Source: Xanthoparmelia taractica (taxonomy: Eukaryota; Ascomycota; Lecanoromycetes; Lecanorales; Parmeliaceae). Taken from it: a stretch of DNA of 64,000 bases. The position numbers were made by a program, and so were the translations under genes. Each line of letters opens with the position of its first letter. Position 1 is the stretch's first letter. This document shows positions 36,453 through 47,644 of the stretch, piece after piece. Below the pieces are notes generated by a model. The model was not told where the DNA came from. It did no database searches and was given only the letters and a program-made list of their open reading frames with translations. The DNA lies in assembly GCA_033085395.1 (NCBI GenBank), contig MU853194.1, positions 105,490 to 169,489 of the forward strand. The letters run 5' to 3'.

Positions 36453-37108
36453 AAGTGTAACTCAATCTTCCTAGCTCCTGTTCTTTTGTTTGGCGGCGGC
36501 TGTACTAGTTCGCTACCGATTCGCAAATGCAACCCTCTAGCTTAGACAACCTGACACGGCGGAGTTGTCAAAGAAGAAACGTCCCAGGAAGGTGGCCGGT
36601 ATGAGCTTTTTGGGCATTGTTTGGCGGGCGCCCTTCGGATCTACGAACACCTGATTTTTGTGTTCCTTGTTTTCCTTGCATAGCGATGGTGTAAATGCTT
36701 TTAGGTACCCCCGCATTGTACTTTGTGATTTCTGTGACGGAATTATGGCGCTTATTGACCTGTATATGTATCCACGCTATGTATGATACATGATCGCATG
36801 AAGGGATACTCTCATGTACTTAGGTTTGCATGATCGCAATCTTTCATAGATTCAGCCCGCGAGTAGTCCAAATCCATCAGCTTCATATTTCCAATACAGT
36901 TCATGAGTCTACAACAATTATTGAAACTGCAAACGGCAGATACGCTGGCAAATTATTGACACTCGGCCCCACTACGTCAACGGAACCAACTGCTCATGAA
37001 CAATGACACCTTTGCCGTATCTGGGCGACGCTGATATCACTATGGTACAACAGATTCTCCAGTCATAGGCCATGCAAAGGTAGGGTCGTCCAGCTGTCAC
37101 GGAAAGTG
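36453..37108. other. Intergenic region between convergent genes
   Basis: 3' flanks of the genes ending at 36452 (+) and 37109 (-). Nothing specific seen. Confidence 0.5.
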
Positions 37109-38884
37109 TCAACGTGGCCACTGACGCATCGTCAAACAAGCCCTTATCTTCGACGTGGACTTCGTGCCAGCTTTACCAAGCTTGTGAAGGGGAAAGTGAC
37201 TCCACAGCATTTCCCTTGTTTTGAAAGATGCCATGCAGGCAGCTACGGGGCAAGCGAAGCCGACAGTACTTTCCTCGACGCGGACCTTAACAGCCAATGT
37301 GGCTTTTAAGTCTAGTACGATGTCTGAGCTCGTCTCTTCTGGAGTTGTGTCGACGAAAAGCAGCATGAATGCCATGAAGTCCTCAACATCGTTCACGCTG
37401 CTCATGGCACCAAGGCTCACGCGGATGACACCTGTAGGTTTGCCGTTGATTTCATCTAGCTCGTTGCCACAACGTAAGCCTTCATCAAAGTTGTCGCGCA
37501 TCTCTTTTGGCGACATTTGGAGGGCCCAAGCAATGCCTCCCGGGTTGCACACTCCTCCGGTCCGTAACTGAATGCCGTTTAGGATTGCCAGCCTTTCAAA
37601 GTCTGATTTGCCGATCCATTCCCCACTGCTGTTCCGGACGTTGAATGCAATTGTTGGACCTTGGTCCCTGCTAGTGCCATATTTGGAAGGAGAGCCTTCG
37701 TAGATCTTACACAGCGGTAGACCATTGGCATGGGAAAGCGTTGACATCTTTTGGTGCAGTATCGTGATGAGATTGCAAGTATGCTTTGAGACATTTTCCA
37801 TGGAGCCAAATAATCTTTGATGCGCTTTCAGAGCCATGCTCAACGCGAGAATACTGTGAAAGGCCGGCGTCCCGTCTTCCAGCATTTCATGAAGCGACGT
37901 TGACTTCTTTGCGTGCCACGCGTCTGTGTTTGTTCCAGTGTTCGTCCCATTAATGATCATGTCGACTGTCCCACCACCAAAATAACGCCTCTCACTCAGT
38001 ACATGACCAGAAGCTTTCCTGACGATAAGAGCGCCAAGGTCGGGAAACCCAAATATCTTGTAAAAACTCAGGGCTATAAAGTCTGGTGCGTTGTCCGGAT
38101 CACAGAGGTCCAATTGAGCAGTTGTCACATAAGCCGCCGCGTCGAGAAGGGTAAATACCTGGCTGCCTGGTGTGTTGGAAGACCTAATGCTACCGGACCA
38201 GCTCAATGGCAAGCGTCGTCCATTCATATTGCTCTGTGCAGGGTAGGCAAACAAGCGGACCCCGTCGTTAGTAGATCGCTCTTGCAGAACGTGTTCCTGG
38301 GATCTCTGCGAATGACGGGCACGAATCCAGTCATCGACTTCATTATCAGTCGTGAAACATCTAGAAGATCCACCGGCAGTCTCCCGAACACCAACGAGGG
38401 ACGTATGAGAATCCGCATGATAGCTGTACCAAGACGTTGCTCTCCGGCTGTGGTCACACAGACATTCCATGACCAATTTGATAGCAGCTGTGGCGTTCGC
38501 AACGAAGACCAAGTCAAAATGCTCCGGATCCGCTTTGAAGAATGCGAGTGCCTGAAGCCGCGTAGATTCGATGACATCTGTGGAGAGCATTGATGATGGG
38601 GAATTCGAGTGAGGATTGCCCAGAAGGTTGGCCTTCATTCCTGTTGCCAAGTCTTCCACCAGAGATTTTGGATACGGTGTGATTCCGGCATGATCAAGGT
38701 ATATAGTTTCTATTGATACTCATTAGAAGCTAGTATCTCAATGAGCAGATTTAAGGGCCATACCTTGGAGGAGGGGATATTCTCTCTTCCTTATAGCTTC
38801 CACTGATTTGGGATAATGGCAGGATACCCGCTTCTCATTTGGTATGGCGGCTTGCGGCCGTTTCTTCCAGCATAGCAGCCCCAT
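37109..38884 (-). CDS. Molybdenum cofactor sulfurase-like protein (class V aminotransferase fold) with C-terminal zinc finger
   Basis: Two exons on the minus strand, 38884-38764 and 38709-37109; 573 aa. The first intron (54 nt) joins LLQ to ETIYLDHAGITPYPKSL, the entry to the class V aminotransferase/NifS-like domain of Moco sulfurases. The PLP lysine is Lys258 in LSFYKIFGFPDLGA and the persulfide cysteine is Cys428 in RTGGVCNPGG, so desulfurase chemistry looks possible. Full-length fungal sulfurases (hxB, about 800 aa or more) continue into a MOSC domain. Here that part is missing and the protein ends with a finger of the form C527-x4-C532-x12-H545-x3-H549 (CPVAACMASFK...WSHFPLH). It may be a diverged paralogue rather than the enzyme that activates xanthine dehydrogenase. 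Confidence 0.82.
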
Positions 38885-40314
38885 CTTGACCTTCCAACAA
38901 GGACTATCAACGAGATGAGTTGGCACCTCTACAAAGCAACTCGTGCCGAAATCCAGTCCACAATCATATGCTCACTCGACGTGGGCTTTTGATGATAAAC
39001 TAATCTTTCTTCACAATATTCTTGTTCCTCCACTTGTTGTGAGAGAGAGCTATCTTGTAGGCCGTAGACAAACCTGCTTTGTGTGCCTTCAAGTCGTAGA
39101 ATAGTACTCTACCAATCAACCGCAATTCGAGCTGAAAACCTCTCATTTAATATAACAACCATGACGGTAAGCTTAGTGATCTGATTGAAGGTCTAATGAG
39201 GCATAGAAGCCTTGAAGCAAGAGAAGCGTGACCGCCAAGGTGAAGGTGATAGCTCATGGAAGACTCGAGGGACATCCAACACGAAGCAGCTGTGCACTGG
39301 AGCCTCGGATCGAGGATAGATTGGTGCAAGGATCATTAGAACATATAAACTTCAAAGCCTATCGGCGACTAAAAAGTTCGAGGCCAAGATCTCTTAGTCT
39401 ACATAACCGGGTACAGATGGTCTCGTACGCATGCAATAGCCAGATTGAGAGATATCGCATGCAGCAAAGTGAGTAATCACTTTCCCCAAGATCACATACT
39501 ATGAATACATGTGTTGAACTCCTATTTGCGGTCAGTATGGTTCAAGAGTGTGACAGGGCCGAGAAATTACCCCTGCCACGCACTTAGCTCGTTGCTCATG
39601 AATAGTATCCTTCATACCCATCTGGAAGCCACAGTAAAGTAATAGCCAGCGAGGGAGGAAATCTAATATTAAATCAATTACCTGATATCTTACTTAATAA
39701 TCTGATGATAAGCGAGATGGCGTTGAGGTCAAGCGCTCGGATTACTGTACTTATTTGCCTTCAAGTCTTACTCTACTAATGTAAAAGTAATCAATATAAA
39801 GCAACGGGATCTCCGTTCGAATCTTGTTGGAATCTGGGGATCAGATTGGAGCGGGTAATTGCCCCGCTTGATTGCCCCTGAGGAATGTTCGAGAATTGCC
39901 CTTAGACCCACACGATTTGTATGGGAGTTAGGGGGATTCTCAGGGATAAATACTGGACCATGACCGCCTTCATGGTTTCCTACTCTATGTTCTCTGTGTT
40001 CTCTGAGGAGGATCAATTGATAGCCAATCAGATCATTTGATCAGTTGATTAGTCAGCCAATGCTTCCCCAGTAGCCTGTATTTCCAACAAATCTGACAGA
40101 CGTGCCAAGCTCGCTAAGCCCTTTCGGGTCACCGTATCCTGTGCAGGTCTGAGGCGCAATTAAACAACCCTTGTGCCCTTCACTCTAAGACTTGATTATT
40201 ATACTATATATTACCTGAATCTAAACATTTTCCAATCCAAAGTGCCACTTACTTGTACATTGGCACCAGCAACTATATACGGTACATGGACCGTTATTGC
40301 CTGCTCTTGTGATC
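38885..40314. other. Divergent intergenic region, moderately AT-rich
   Basis: Between the sulfurase-like gene (-) and the ABC transporter (+). No gene recognised. A tRNA-like segment at about 39707-39840 was examined and rejected. Confidence 0.45.
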
Positions 40315-42561
40315 ATGACTAAAGAGATGGATCAAACAACTCATTCTGTCGATGACATTGAAAGAAACGCCGCTGATGAGGCTCACCTAAATAACAACAC
40401 AATTCGAAGTCTTGTATGGCGCGGCATAACTGTCGAAAAACGAGGCTGGATGACCGATGCTCGACCCATTCCAATCCTCTCAAAGATAGACGGATATGCT
40501 GAGGCTGGTACATTAACTCAGTGGTTGGCAATGACATCCTCACTGAATTGGTCCAGGGACACTCACCGCCTTAATGGGACCTTCTGGCAGCGGCAAGACC
40601 ACCCTGCTCAACGTACTCGCTCATCGAAATCCCGGTACCAAATTAGATGTCGTGGGCAACGTCGAGGTCAACGGCTCCACTATCTCAGACGTCAACTTAC
40701 AGAGCATAAGCTCCTACGTTGAGCAAGAAGACGCTTTGGTCGGATCGCTGACGGTGCGAGAAACGCTCGACTTTGCTGCACGCTTATCTCTGCCCAGGTA
40801 AATACATTCGGACATGTGTAGGTAAGCCTTAATCTGACGAGCTCAAGCATGGTTCCAGGTCATGAGCGAAGGCGACGCGTTGACCAACTCCTCTCTGCAT
40901 TCGGACTCCAGAATCAAGCTCACACGATTGTCGGCACACCCATCCGCAAGGGCATATCCGGCGGGCAAAAACGACGGCTGTCTATTGCCAGTCAGCTCAT
41001 CACCGCTCCAAAGATCTTATTTCTCGATGAGCCTACTAGGTATGTACAGTATCAGAACAAATCTTTTTCTTCCGGACCACTGTAGGAGTGGAGAGGACAC
41101 GTGCCAGAATGGAAAAGCTCAAACCATCTTTTAAATGTCTTATTGCTCAATTCTTTGCCTCAGGGAAGGGATGCTGACCTGCAAACTTCATAGCGGGCTA
41201 GACTCAAAAGCAAGTTACGAAGTCATTAAATATCTGAAAAGCGTTGTCCGAAAACAAAGGGTAGGTTAGCTTTGGGTTTATTGCCTGCCTATCGACCGCT
41301 GATAGAAATGCAGTTGATCGTCATTGCAAGCATCCACCAGCCTTCATCAGCGACTTTTGATCTTTTCGATAACCTACTGCTACTATCAGCTGGCTTGACT
41401 TGCTATAATGGCCCACTACCCAAGATGAAATCCTATTTTGAACACAGAGGCCTTCCAATGCCGTTATACACTAACCCTGCGGAGTTCCTGCTCAACCTCA
41501 CAAGCAGTGACTTTTCTCAAGACGACGTAGACGCAGAACACCGATTGGAAAACCTTCATTCAGCTTGGCCAGAGTCGTCCGAAGCACACGCGATCTCAGC
41601 AGCTGTCGCAGGGCCATCTTCAGAAAAAGATGTACGAATTGAGAATAAGTCTCGTGCTCCCTTTCTGAACGTCACCTTGGCACTCCTTCACCGATCATTC
41701 ATCAAGAGCTATCGGGATGTCGTTGCCTACGGCATTCGATTTGCGATGTACATCGGTCTTGCGATCATGATGGGGACGGTATGGCTGCGACTTCCAACAA
41801 CCCAATCATCAATAGGGCCCTTTACCAACGCTATCTTTTTCGGCTCCGCATTCATGTCCTTCATGGCTGTCGCATATGTTCCCGCTTTCCTGGAAGATCG
41901 TAGTACATTTATCAAAGAACGCGCGAATGGCCTGTACGGCGCTGCTCCATTCATGATTGCGAATTTCCTGGTCGGGCTGCCCTATTTATTCCTCATTTCC
42001 CTTATATTCTCACTGATAACCTACTTCCTCACCAATTTTCGGCCAACAGCTGGAGGCTTCTTCACATGGGTGATGTGGCTATTTCTGGACCTGCTCGCTG
42101 GGGAGTCTCTGGTGGTCCTGATGTCCTCCATCTTCCCCATATTTGTCGTGGCTCTGGCGCTCATCGCATTCGCGAATGGTCTGTGGATGAGTGTTGGAGG
42201 CTTTTTGGTCTCTCCAGAGATCTTGAATCCATTTTGGAAATATGTTTTCCATTACATTGATTACGTGAGTCACCCTGGGTTTTTCTCCCACAAGAGATCG
42301 GCTGACCCCTCTTAGCAAGCTTATGTCTTCCGAGGCATGATGGTGAACGAGTTTGGCTACCGAGTTTATGACTGCGGCAAAGGATGTCAATGTATGTACC
42401 AGAGCGCGCTAGCTTCCCAGTGCAAAATTGACGGCAAGGCTGTCTTGGAGGAGTATGGGTACCGTACAGGAGACACCGGCAAATGGGTCGGTATCATGCT
42501 GGCAATTATTGTTGTTTATAGACTCATGGGGTGGGCGGTGACATATCTGCGGAAGACCTAA
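40315..42561 (+). CDS. ABC transporter, ABCG (white/WBC) half transporter
   Basis: Six exons: 40315-40507, 40557-40797, 40848-41039, 41194-41260, 41314-42264, 42316-42561; 629 aa. The nucleotide-binding domain comes first, as in the ABCG family: Walker A GPSGSGKTT, Q-loop SYVEQEDAL, signature ISGGQKRRLSIA, Walker B ILFLDEPTSGLDS (completed across intron 3) and H-loop IASIHQPSS. The membrane half has about six hydrophobic segments (for example FAMYIGLAIMMGTVW, AIFFGSAFMSFMAVAYVPAF, GLPYLFLISLIFSLITYFL, LVVLMSSIFPIFVVALALIAF) and a Cys-containing loop (CGKGCQC) before the last helix. It must dimerise to work; the substrate (lipid, sterol, toxin or metabolite) is unknown. Introns are 49-154 nt. 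Confidence 0.92.
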
Positions 42562-42983
42562 AGCGCAGAGATGTGGATTACATATCTCAAGGTTACAGGA
42601 TCGATGCACACCTTGCTGAGCTCAACGCTGAAAGTATAGCGTCATTTTTGTGATGATACTCTCCTTCGTGAACAATAGAGCGCTAAGTTCAAGTCACCCA
42701 TGATAGCTCGCCCTTTATTCAACCCAATTGCTTATCCCATGTACTCTAGTCAGCTCGTTGTCACCAATGACACTCTTCCCTTCGACTCCTCAATTATTGT
42801 TATCTTCGGTGGAAGATGGATCCAGCGTACCAGCGGGAGGCGCCGAGGCTCATGCGGGATCTTCGGCAGAGTTGCCCCGTCTATCAAATGACTCCCAAAA
42901 CGTTTGTGTTTACTTTAGAGATGTACTCGTACCTGCCTTGGTCTCTATGAGCGACAGCTCTCCGACCCTCACAAGTCGGCGGC
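42562..42983. promoter_or_regulatory. Intergenic region upstream of APC10
   Basis: 422 bp between the ABC transporter stop codon and the APC10 start, same strand. No specific element recognised. Confidence 0.45.
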
Positions 42984-43837
42984 ATGAACTCAATGGACGA
43001 CACCACCGCCAACAATGGCGATGAAGCCGAAGACCCAGTCTCGCACCTCCAAGAAGTAGTCGACGACGTGGATCTGGACAGTGCTACGGAAGAAGATCCC
43101 TTGACGCTCGACCCCAGTACGTCTTTGCTCCAAAATTCCCTTCTCCCCCTTGCAGACATCCTCTATCTAATACGCGTACCCCTTCAGCCCAGGACCCTTC
43201 CCTCTCCGGCCTCCGCGAAATATCCTCCCTAGCATCCTGGTCCGTCTCGACGCACAAACCCTCCTGCGGCGTCGACGCCCTGCGCAGCCTCAACCCGGGC
43301 CAGTTTTGGCAGTCGGACGGTCCGCAGCCGCATTTGCTCACGATACACTTTTTCAAGTTGGTCAGGATTGTCAAGATGAGGGTGTATTTGGATTTTCTGC
43401 TGGATGAGAGCTATACGCCTACGAAGATGCAGTTTTGGGGTGGGACGGGGATGTATGACCTTGTGAGTCGCGATCTTGGTCGCTATGAGTGAAGAGGATA
43501 CGGACTGATGATTGGGCTGGGGGGTGGGTAGGTTCAATTTTATGAGTGGCGTGGTGAAGAGCCGCGTGGCTGGGTTGATGTCGATCTTGAGGGCGTTGGC
43601 GTGGGAGGCAAGGCCGAGCTGAGGGCATTTGTGGTGCAGGTGCGCGTGTTGGAGAACCACCAGAATGGAAAGGACACGCATGTTCGAGGAGTGCAGATCT
43701 TTGCCCAGGACGACAAGGCTAAGAAGTCGAGGGCCGCAGTAGCTGAAGAAGATGGGAAAGGGTCGAATGATGTTGAGGCAAGCGAGGCTATGGGCATGGA
43801 AGAGTCGGACTGGATGCAGGATCCCGAAATTCGATGA
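42984..43837 (+). CDS. DOC1: Anaphase-promoting complex subunit 10 (DOC1)
   Basis: Three exons: 42984-43116, 43188-43462, 43532-43837; 237 aa. APC10 is the substrate co-receptor of the APC/C ubiquitin ligase and acts with Cdc20 or Cdh1 in mitosis. After an acidic N-terminal extension of about 45 residues comes the DOC jelly-roll domain: GLREISSLASWSVSTHKPSCGVDALR, FWQSDGPQPHLLTIHFFK, MRVYLDFLLDESYTPTKM, EEPRGWVDVDLEG, FVVQVRVLENHQNGKDTHVRGVQIFA. The protein ends in Ile-Arg, the IR tail by which APC10 docks on the TPR subunit Cdc27/APC3. Introns are 71 and 69 nt. The gene is convergent with LEU2, 239 bp apart. Confidence 0.93.
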
Positions 43838-44076
43838 GATAACGAAGGATGACGCATCCCAGAATCTGCTGGAACGAAGATCAAGAAGTGACCTCCAACA
43901 GGGATGCCATGAAGGCTTCAGGAAAAAACCCAAAGCCCAATATGATCAGGACTGTGCTAGATCAGGGTTTGGTTGGCTGAGCAGCGATAGCCCACATGCC
44001 GCACATCAATCCAAGGACCGCTGGCACCTGGACTTTTGGTTGATGTTAAGCTCTCTATGGACTGCCATACGAGCCT

Positions 44077-45494
44077 TTACTTCTTCCCAGACAAGAGTTT
44101 TGACAGCTCTTGAGCAACGCGATCGCCAACCTGCTTGGTGGTCGAGCTTCCTCCTATGTCGCCGGTGCGTACATTGGCATCGATCGTTCGCCGGACTGCT
44201 TCCTCTATCGCCTTTGCTTCTTCTGGTTGATTGAAAGAGTATTGAAGCATCATAGCTGTTGATAGAATCATTGCCAGGGGATTGACCTTCTCTTGGCCTG
44301 CGATATCAGGGGCCGAGCCTGTTCAAATTATCAGCAGCCATGCCAATTTCTTACTCCCTGTACAGCACTTACCGTGTATGGGCTCATAAATACCACTGAC
44401 CTTACTCTTCCCGTCCGGTACCCCATTCAAACTCGCACTGGGTAACAAGCCCAAACTACCAGGTATCACACTCGCCTCATCGCTTATAATATCCCCAAAC
44501 AAATTACTCGTAACAATAACTCCATTTAGCGCCCTCGGATCTTTAACCATCAACATAGCCGCACTATCAATCAAATGATGCCCAAGCTGCAGTTGCGGAA
44601 ACTCCTTCTCCATAACCTCACCAACAACCTTCCTCCACAGCCGACTCGTAGCCAGCACGTTCGCCTTATCCAAACTCCACACTTTCTGTGGCGGCTCCGT
44701 CGCCATGGCCAAATGCGCCGCTAACCTCGTCACGCGCTCAATCTCCGCCCGGGAATAGGGCTCCGTGTCCCACGCGTGCCCGTCGCCGTCTTCCTCCTCC
44801 TTGCGCTCCCCAAAGTAGATGCCCCCCGTCAGCTCGCGGATGATCGTGAAGTCGACGCCGCGGCATATGTGCTCTTTTAGGGGGGAGATGGCGGTGAGGG
44901 TGTCGGAGGCGAAGTTGCAGGGGCGCAGGTTGCCGAATGTGTTTAGTTCTTTGCGGAGCTTCAGGAGGCCTTGTTCGGGGCGGATGGGGCCCGTGCCGTA
45001 TTTCTGTGGGGTGGAGAAGGTGTTAGCGTCTGCTTGGGGGGATGTTGTAGAAGAGAAGGTAGGCAATGCGTACGGGGCCGCCTATTGCGCCTAAGAGGAC
45101 CGCGTCTGCTTTTTTGGCCGCGGCGAGGGCGTCGTCTGTGAGAGGGGAGCCGGTGGCGTCGATCGAGGCCTGGCGTGACTATTAGCTGGAAGTGATGGCT
45201 GGGAGCGTTTTGAGAGCGCGACGGACCCCGCCCAGCAGATGTTCTTGAAAGTCGAATTTGATGTGTGGTCGTTCTTTCTCTACTACTCGCAGGATCTGAC
45301 TCGCTAGTGTGAGCAGATGGTCCCCTTGCTTTCGTGGGCAATTGGACTGGGCAATGGGTACCTTCAATGCTTCTGCCGTTACCTATCAGTGGTTTTTGTC
45401 AGTCATTGTGTGCTTCGCGGTCTTTGGGGAATTCCTTTTCTACCTCGGGGCCGCAGTAGTCGCCAGCGAAGACGACGATTTTATAGGGAGGCAT
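44077..45494 (-). CDS. LEU2: 3-isopropylmalate dehydrogenase
   Basis: Six exons on the minus strand: 45494-45444, 45382-45362, 45295-45227, 45169-45074, 45003-44373, 44318-44077; 369 aa, the normal length. It oxidises and decarboxylates 3-isopropylmalate with NAD in leucine synthesis. Landmarks are MPPYKIVVFAGDYCGPE at the N terminus, GSPLTDDALAAAKKADAVLLGAIGG, KYGTGPIRPEQGLLKLRKEL, the ASDTL/RELTGGIYFGER blocks, the dimer region SAAMLMVKDPRALNGVIVTSNLFGDIISDE, and YEPIHGSAPDIAGQEKVNPLAMILS split by the last intron. Exon 2 is only 21 nt (VTAEALK), and three introns sit in the first 300 nt. The third intron starts with GTCCGT, a weak donor. A Leu3-type site lies 115 bp upstream of the start codon. 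Confidence 0.94.
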
Positions 45495-45901
45495 GCTGAG
45501 GATAGATGAATTGGGAAATGAATTGGATATAGCAGGCTGAAATGGGCGGGGGGATTGTGCATATAATAGGATTCAACTTTTGTCTGAGGGATTCGAACTA
45601 CGGGCAGGCCGTCATCGGAGCAGCTGGAAAAACTTCGGGGGGACTTGCAGCCATCTCTCGAAGCCAATGAATGACGGATACGCAAAGTAGCTGTCTACTG
45701 TTGTAGCCAATATTTTGGCAGCAAGTGTCTAGGTTTAATCGTTCTCTTCGACATGGTGATAGATGACAGGGAAATCAAGAAGTTAAAACGCGCATCACTG
45801 GGGGCATGACTCTGATCATCTTCCGCAATCTGAATCTCTGCATCGTCGTAGGCCCTTTGCTGTCTGCAAAGTTTCCCAGAACATTTGTGTTGTAAACCTT
45901 C
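45495..45901. promoter_or_regulatory. LEU2 upstream region
   Basis: 407 bp between the LEU2 start codon and the end of the glycosyltransferase pseudogene; it contains a CCG-N4-CGG palindrome at 45609-45618. Confidence 0.5.
45609..45618. promoter_or_regulatory. Putative Leu3/LeuB binding site, CCG-N4-CGG
   Basis: CCGTCATCGG is an everted CGG-triplet palindrome with 4-bp spacing, the architecture bound by the Zn2Cys6 regulator Leu3p at leucine genes in yeast (consensus CCGGNNCCGG). It lies 115 bp upstream of the LEU2 ATG. The two inner bases next to each half-site differ from the best consensus, so affinity is uncertain. Confidence 0.5.
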
Positions 45902-46890
45902 TCAGGATACCCTGACGTCTAGAATGGCATATGCATCTTTTGCGGCGATTTTCCAATCTCGGTAAGCCATCCAAAGTACAGCGGCTTCCTTCCGTCGTTC
46001 GCTGTCCACGCCTACCAGATGGACTTGCATATCGCCGTCATAAGTCATACCGGTCGTACCAATTCCGCGGTTGGTAGGTCACATGGTCCGGATCCTCTGG
46101 TTGATCAAGGACCCACCATGTTGCGCGCTATTTCGACGTCTTCTGACTTCTGACGTGTTAACATCCGGCCTCGACCGTGGGAATGTGGTGACTTGGGTAA
46201 GAAAGTTGATGCTCCATTCATTCATCCGTACGAAGAAGACTCCGTAGTCGAGCTCGTTCCAGTCTCCACTAGCGATTAAATGGATATCGGAAAAGAAAGC
46301 TTCCTGCGGCAGAAACACCTTCCATGGGATGTTTAATGATGATTGTTTCCGCGTCGAACCACCTAAGAGAAGAGAGGTCAGAACACGCGGATACCTTTGG
46401 AAATTTTGTGCTTCTAAGGTGACGCATCTCAAGGGGATTTTAATGCTCACACCATCCAGTCGCTCGTTCATGAGGTGCTTTTGCCGCTTCGGACATTGAC
46501 ATGGACAGGACGTGAAGAGCTTTCTCAAGCACCAGCCTGATCTGACCTGAATTTCCGCTGGGGTCATGCTTTGAGATGTGGGTTGGATACTCCCACTGTC
46601 TGGCGTGCTTGATGTGAGTCTCCATACAAGGCTCATATATCTACATGTGCTGGTCTCCTATTAGCACGCTGGCATGCCGGATTCGGGAACCCTTCTCCCA
46701 GGTCTGCATCGTTTCTTCGGTGATATGCACTTCGACTTGGCCAGTCCTGGAACCAACAGCGTCTGCAACATCGGATTTGTGCCATTGTGCAGACGTCAGT
46801 GGAGAGTGCGACAACAGATGCGACTCTGGTGGCGCAGACTTACGGCTCAATAAACAGAAAGCTGAGAGGAAAGAAACGAGAATAAGCCAT
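45902..46890 (-). pseudogene. Broken GMA12/MNN10-type glycosyltransferase
   Basis: Minus-strand reading recovers nearly all blocks of a fungal galactosyl/mannosyltransferase of the GMA12/MNN10 type, but in several frames. From the N terminus: MAYSRFFPLSFLFIEP with a GTAAGT donor (46890), HASVLIGDQHM, an in-frame TAG, YEPCMETHIKHARQWEYPTH, then a good 105-nt intron (about 46445-46341), WWFDAETIII corresponding to the nucleotide-sugar DxD region, a 1-nt shift, VFLPQEAFFSDIHLI, GDWNELDYGVFFVRMNEWSINFL, another shift, ATWWVLDQPEDPDHVTYQPRNWYDRYD, a third shift, and GDMQVHLVGVDSERRKEAAVLWM to a stop at 45902. One nonsense codon and at least three frameshifts make it a pseudogene unless the assembly has errors. 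The DxD motif reads DAE instead of DAD. Confidence 0.72.
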
Positions 46891-47644
46891 CTCTCTTCTC
46901 ACCTGACTGGTGCAAGTATGACAAGACGCGGAGCTTCTCTCCAGTCTGAGGAGCCAGTCTACAGAGCATCCTGACAGTGTGGCAAATATCGCAGCATGAT
47001 TCCTATGAGCTCGAGCATTCCAGCATCAAGTTAGGCCGACCTATGCAATTAAGAAGCCCACGACGTACACCATTTCGGTTCTACAACATGATGAATTAAT
47101 TGTGATACACGAAGAGGTAATACGAAACAGAGATATTGAGCTCCTGGGTAACGAGGTCTTGACTAGGGGCAAGCTAGCTGTCAGATAGAATGGCAGTCAT
47201 CGATATTGGTGTTATCGGAAATTCGGCAGACTTCTCGTTGGGAACACATAAAGATTGGCGACCATTGGGCAAAGGTAGCTCAGGCGATTGGATATCACGG
47301 ACGACAACCCATGCTTTCGGTGACCTTGCTGTCGAGATTCAGGAGAATCGTAAGGTACCGAGGCAGCTGCAGCTTTTTCTAGCGGCGACGGGAGGCACGG
47401 TTGTGATCGGCGGTGCTTAGCATCCTTCCCTGCACAAACTTGAAACCGAAGTTTACAGCATGCAGTATTCCATTTTCTACTGATCTCATAAAAGCACATT
47501 TACATCAAAGGTTGCCGTGTCGAGGATGCTTCCCTGGAAGTTCAGGGTTAGGGTTATGAGCATCGGCGATTGTCTGACACGGAGGCCGGCTGCAACTTAA
47601 TTCTGAGGTGGTTGTCAGTCATACCTAGCCGCATCATATCTACG
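46891..47644. other. Intergenic region
   Basis: Between the pseudogene and the Nudix-like gene. Short frames on both strands have no recognisable domain. Confidence 0.45.

Noticed and set aside
36453..37108. Search for a missing MOSC domain downstream of the sulfurase-like gene
   Set aside because: No MOSC-like sequence found in any minus-strand frame between its stop and the neighbouring gene.
39707..39840. tRNA-Leu-like segment with an A-box-like start and GTTCGAATC further on
   Set aside because: The bases around TTCGAAT do not form a T stem, no acceptor stem pairs, and the two halves are about 90 nt apart with AT-rich sequence between. At best a relic.
45575..45680. GTTCGAATCC on the minus strand upstream of LEU2, like a tRNA B box
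   Set aside because: No pairing T stem, anticodon arm or acceptor stem around it.
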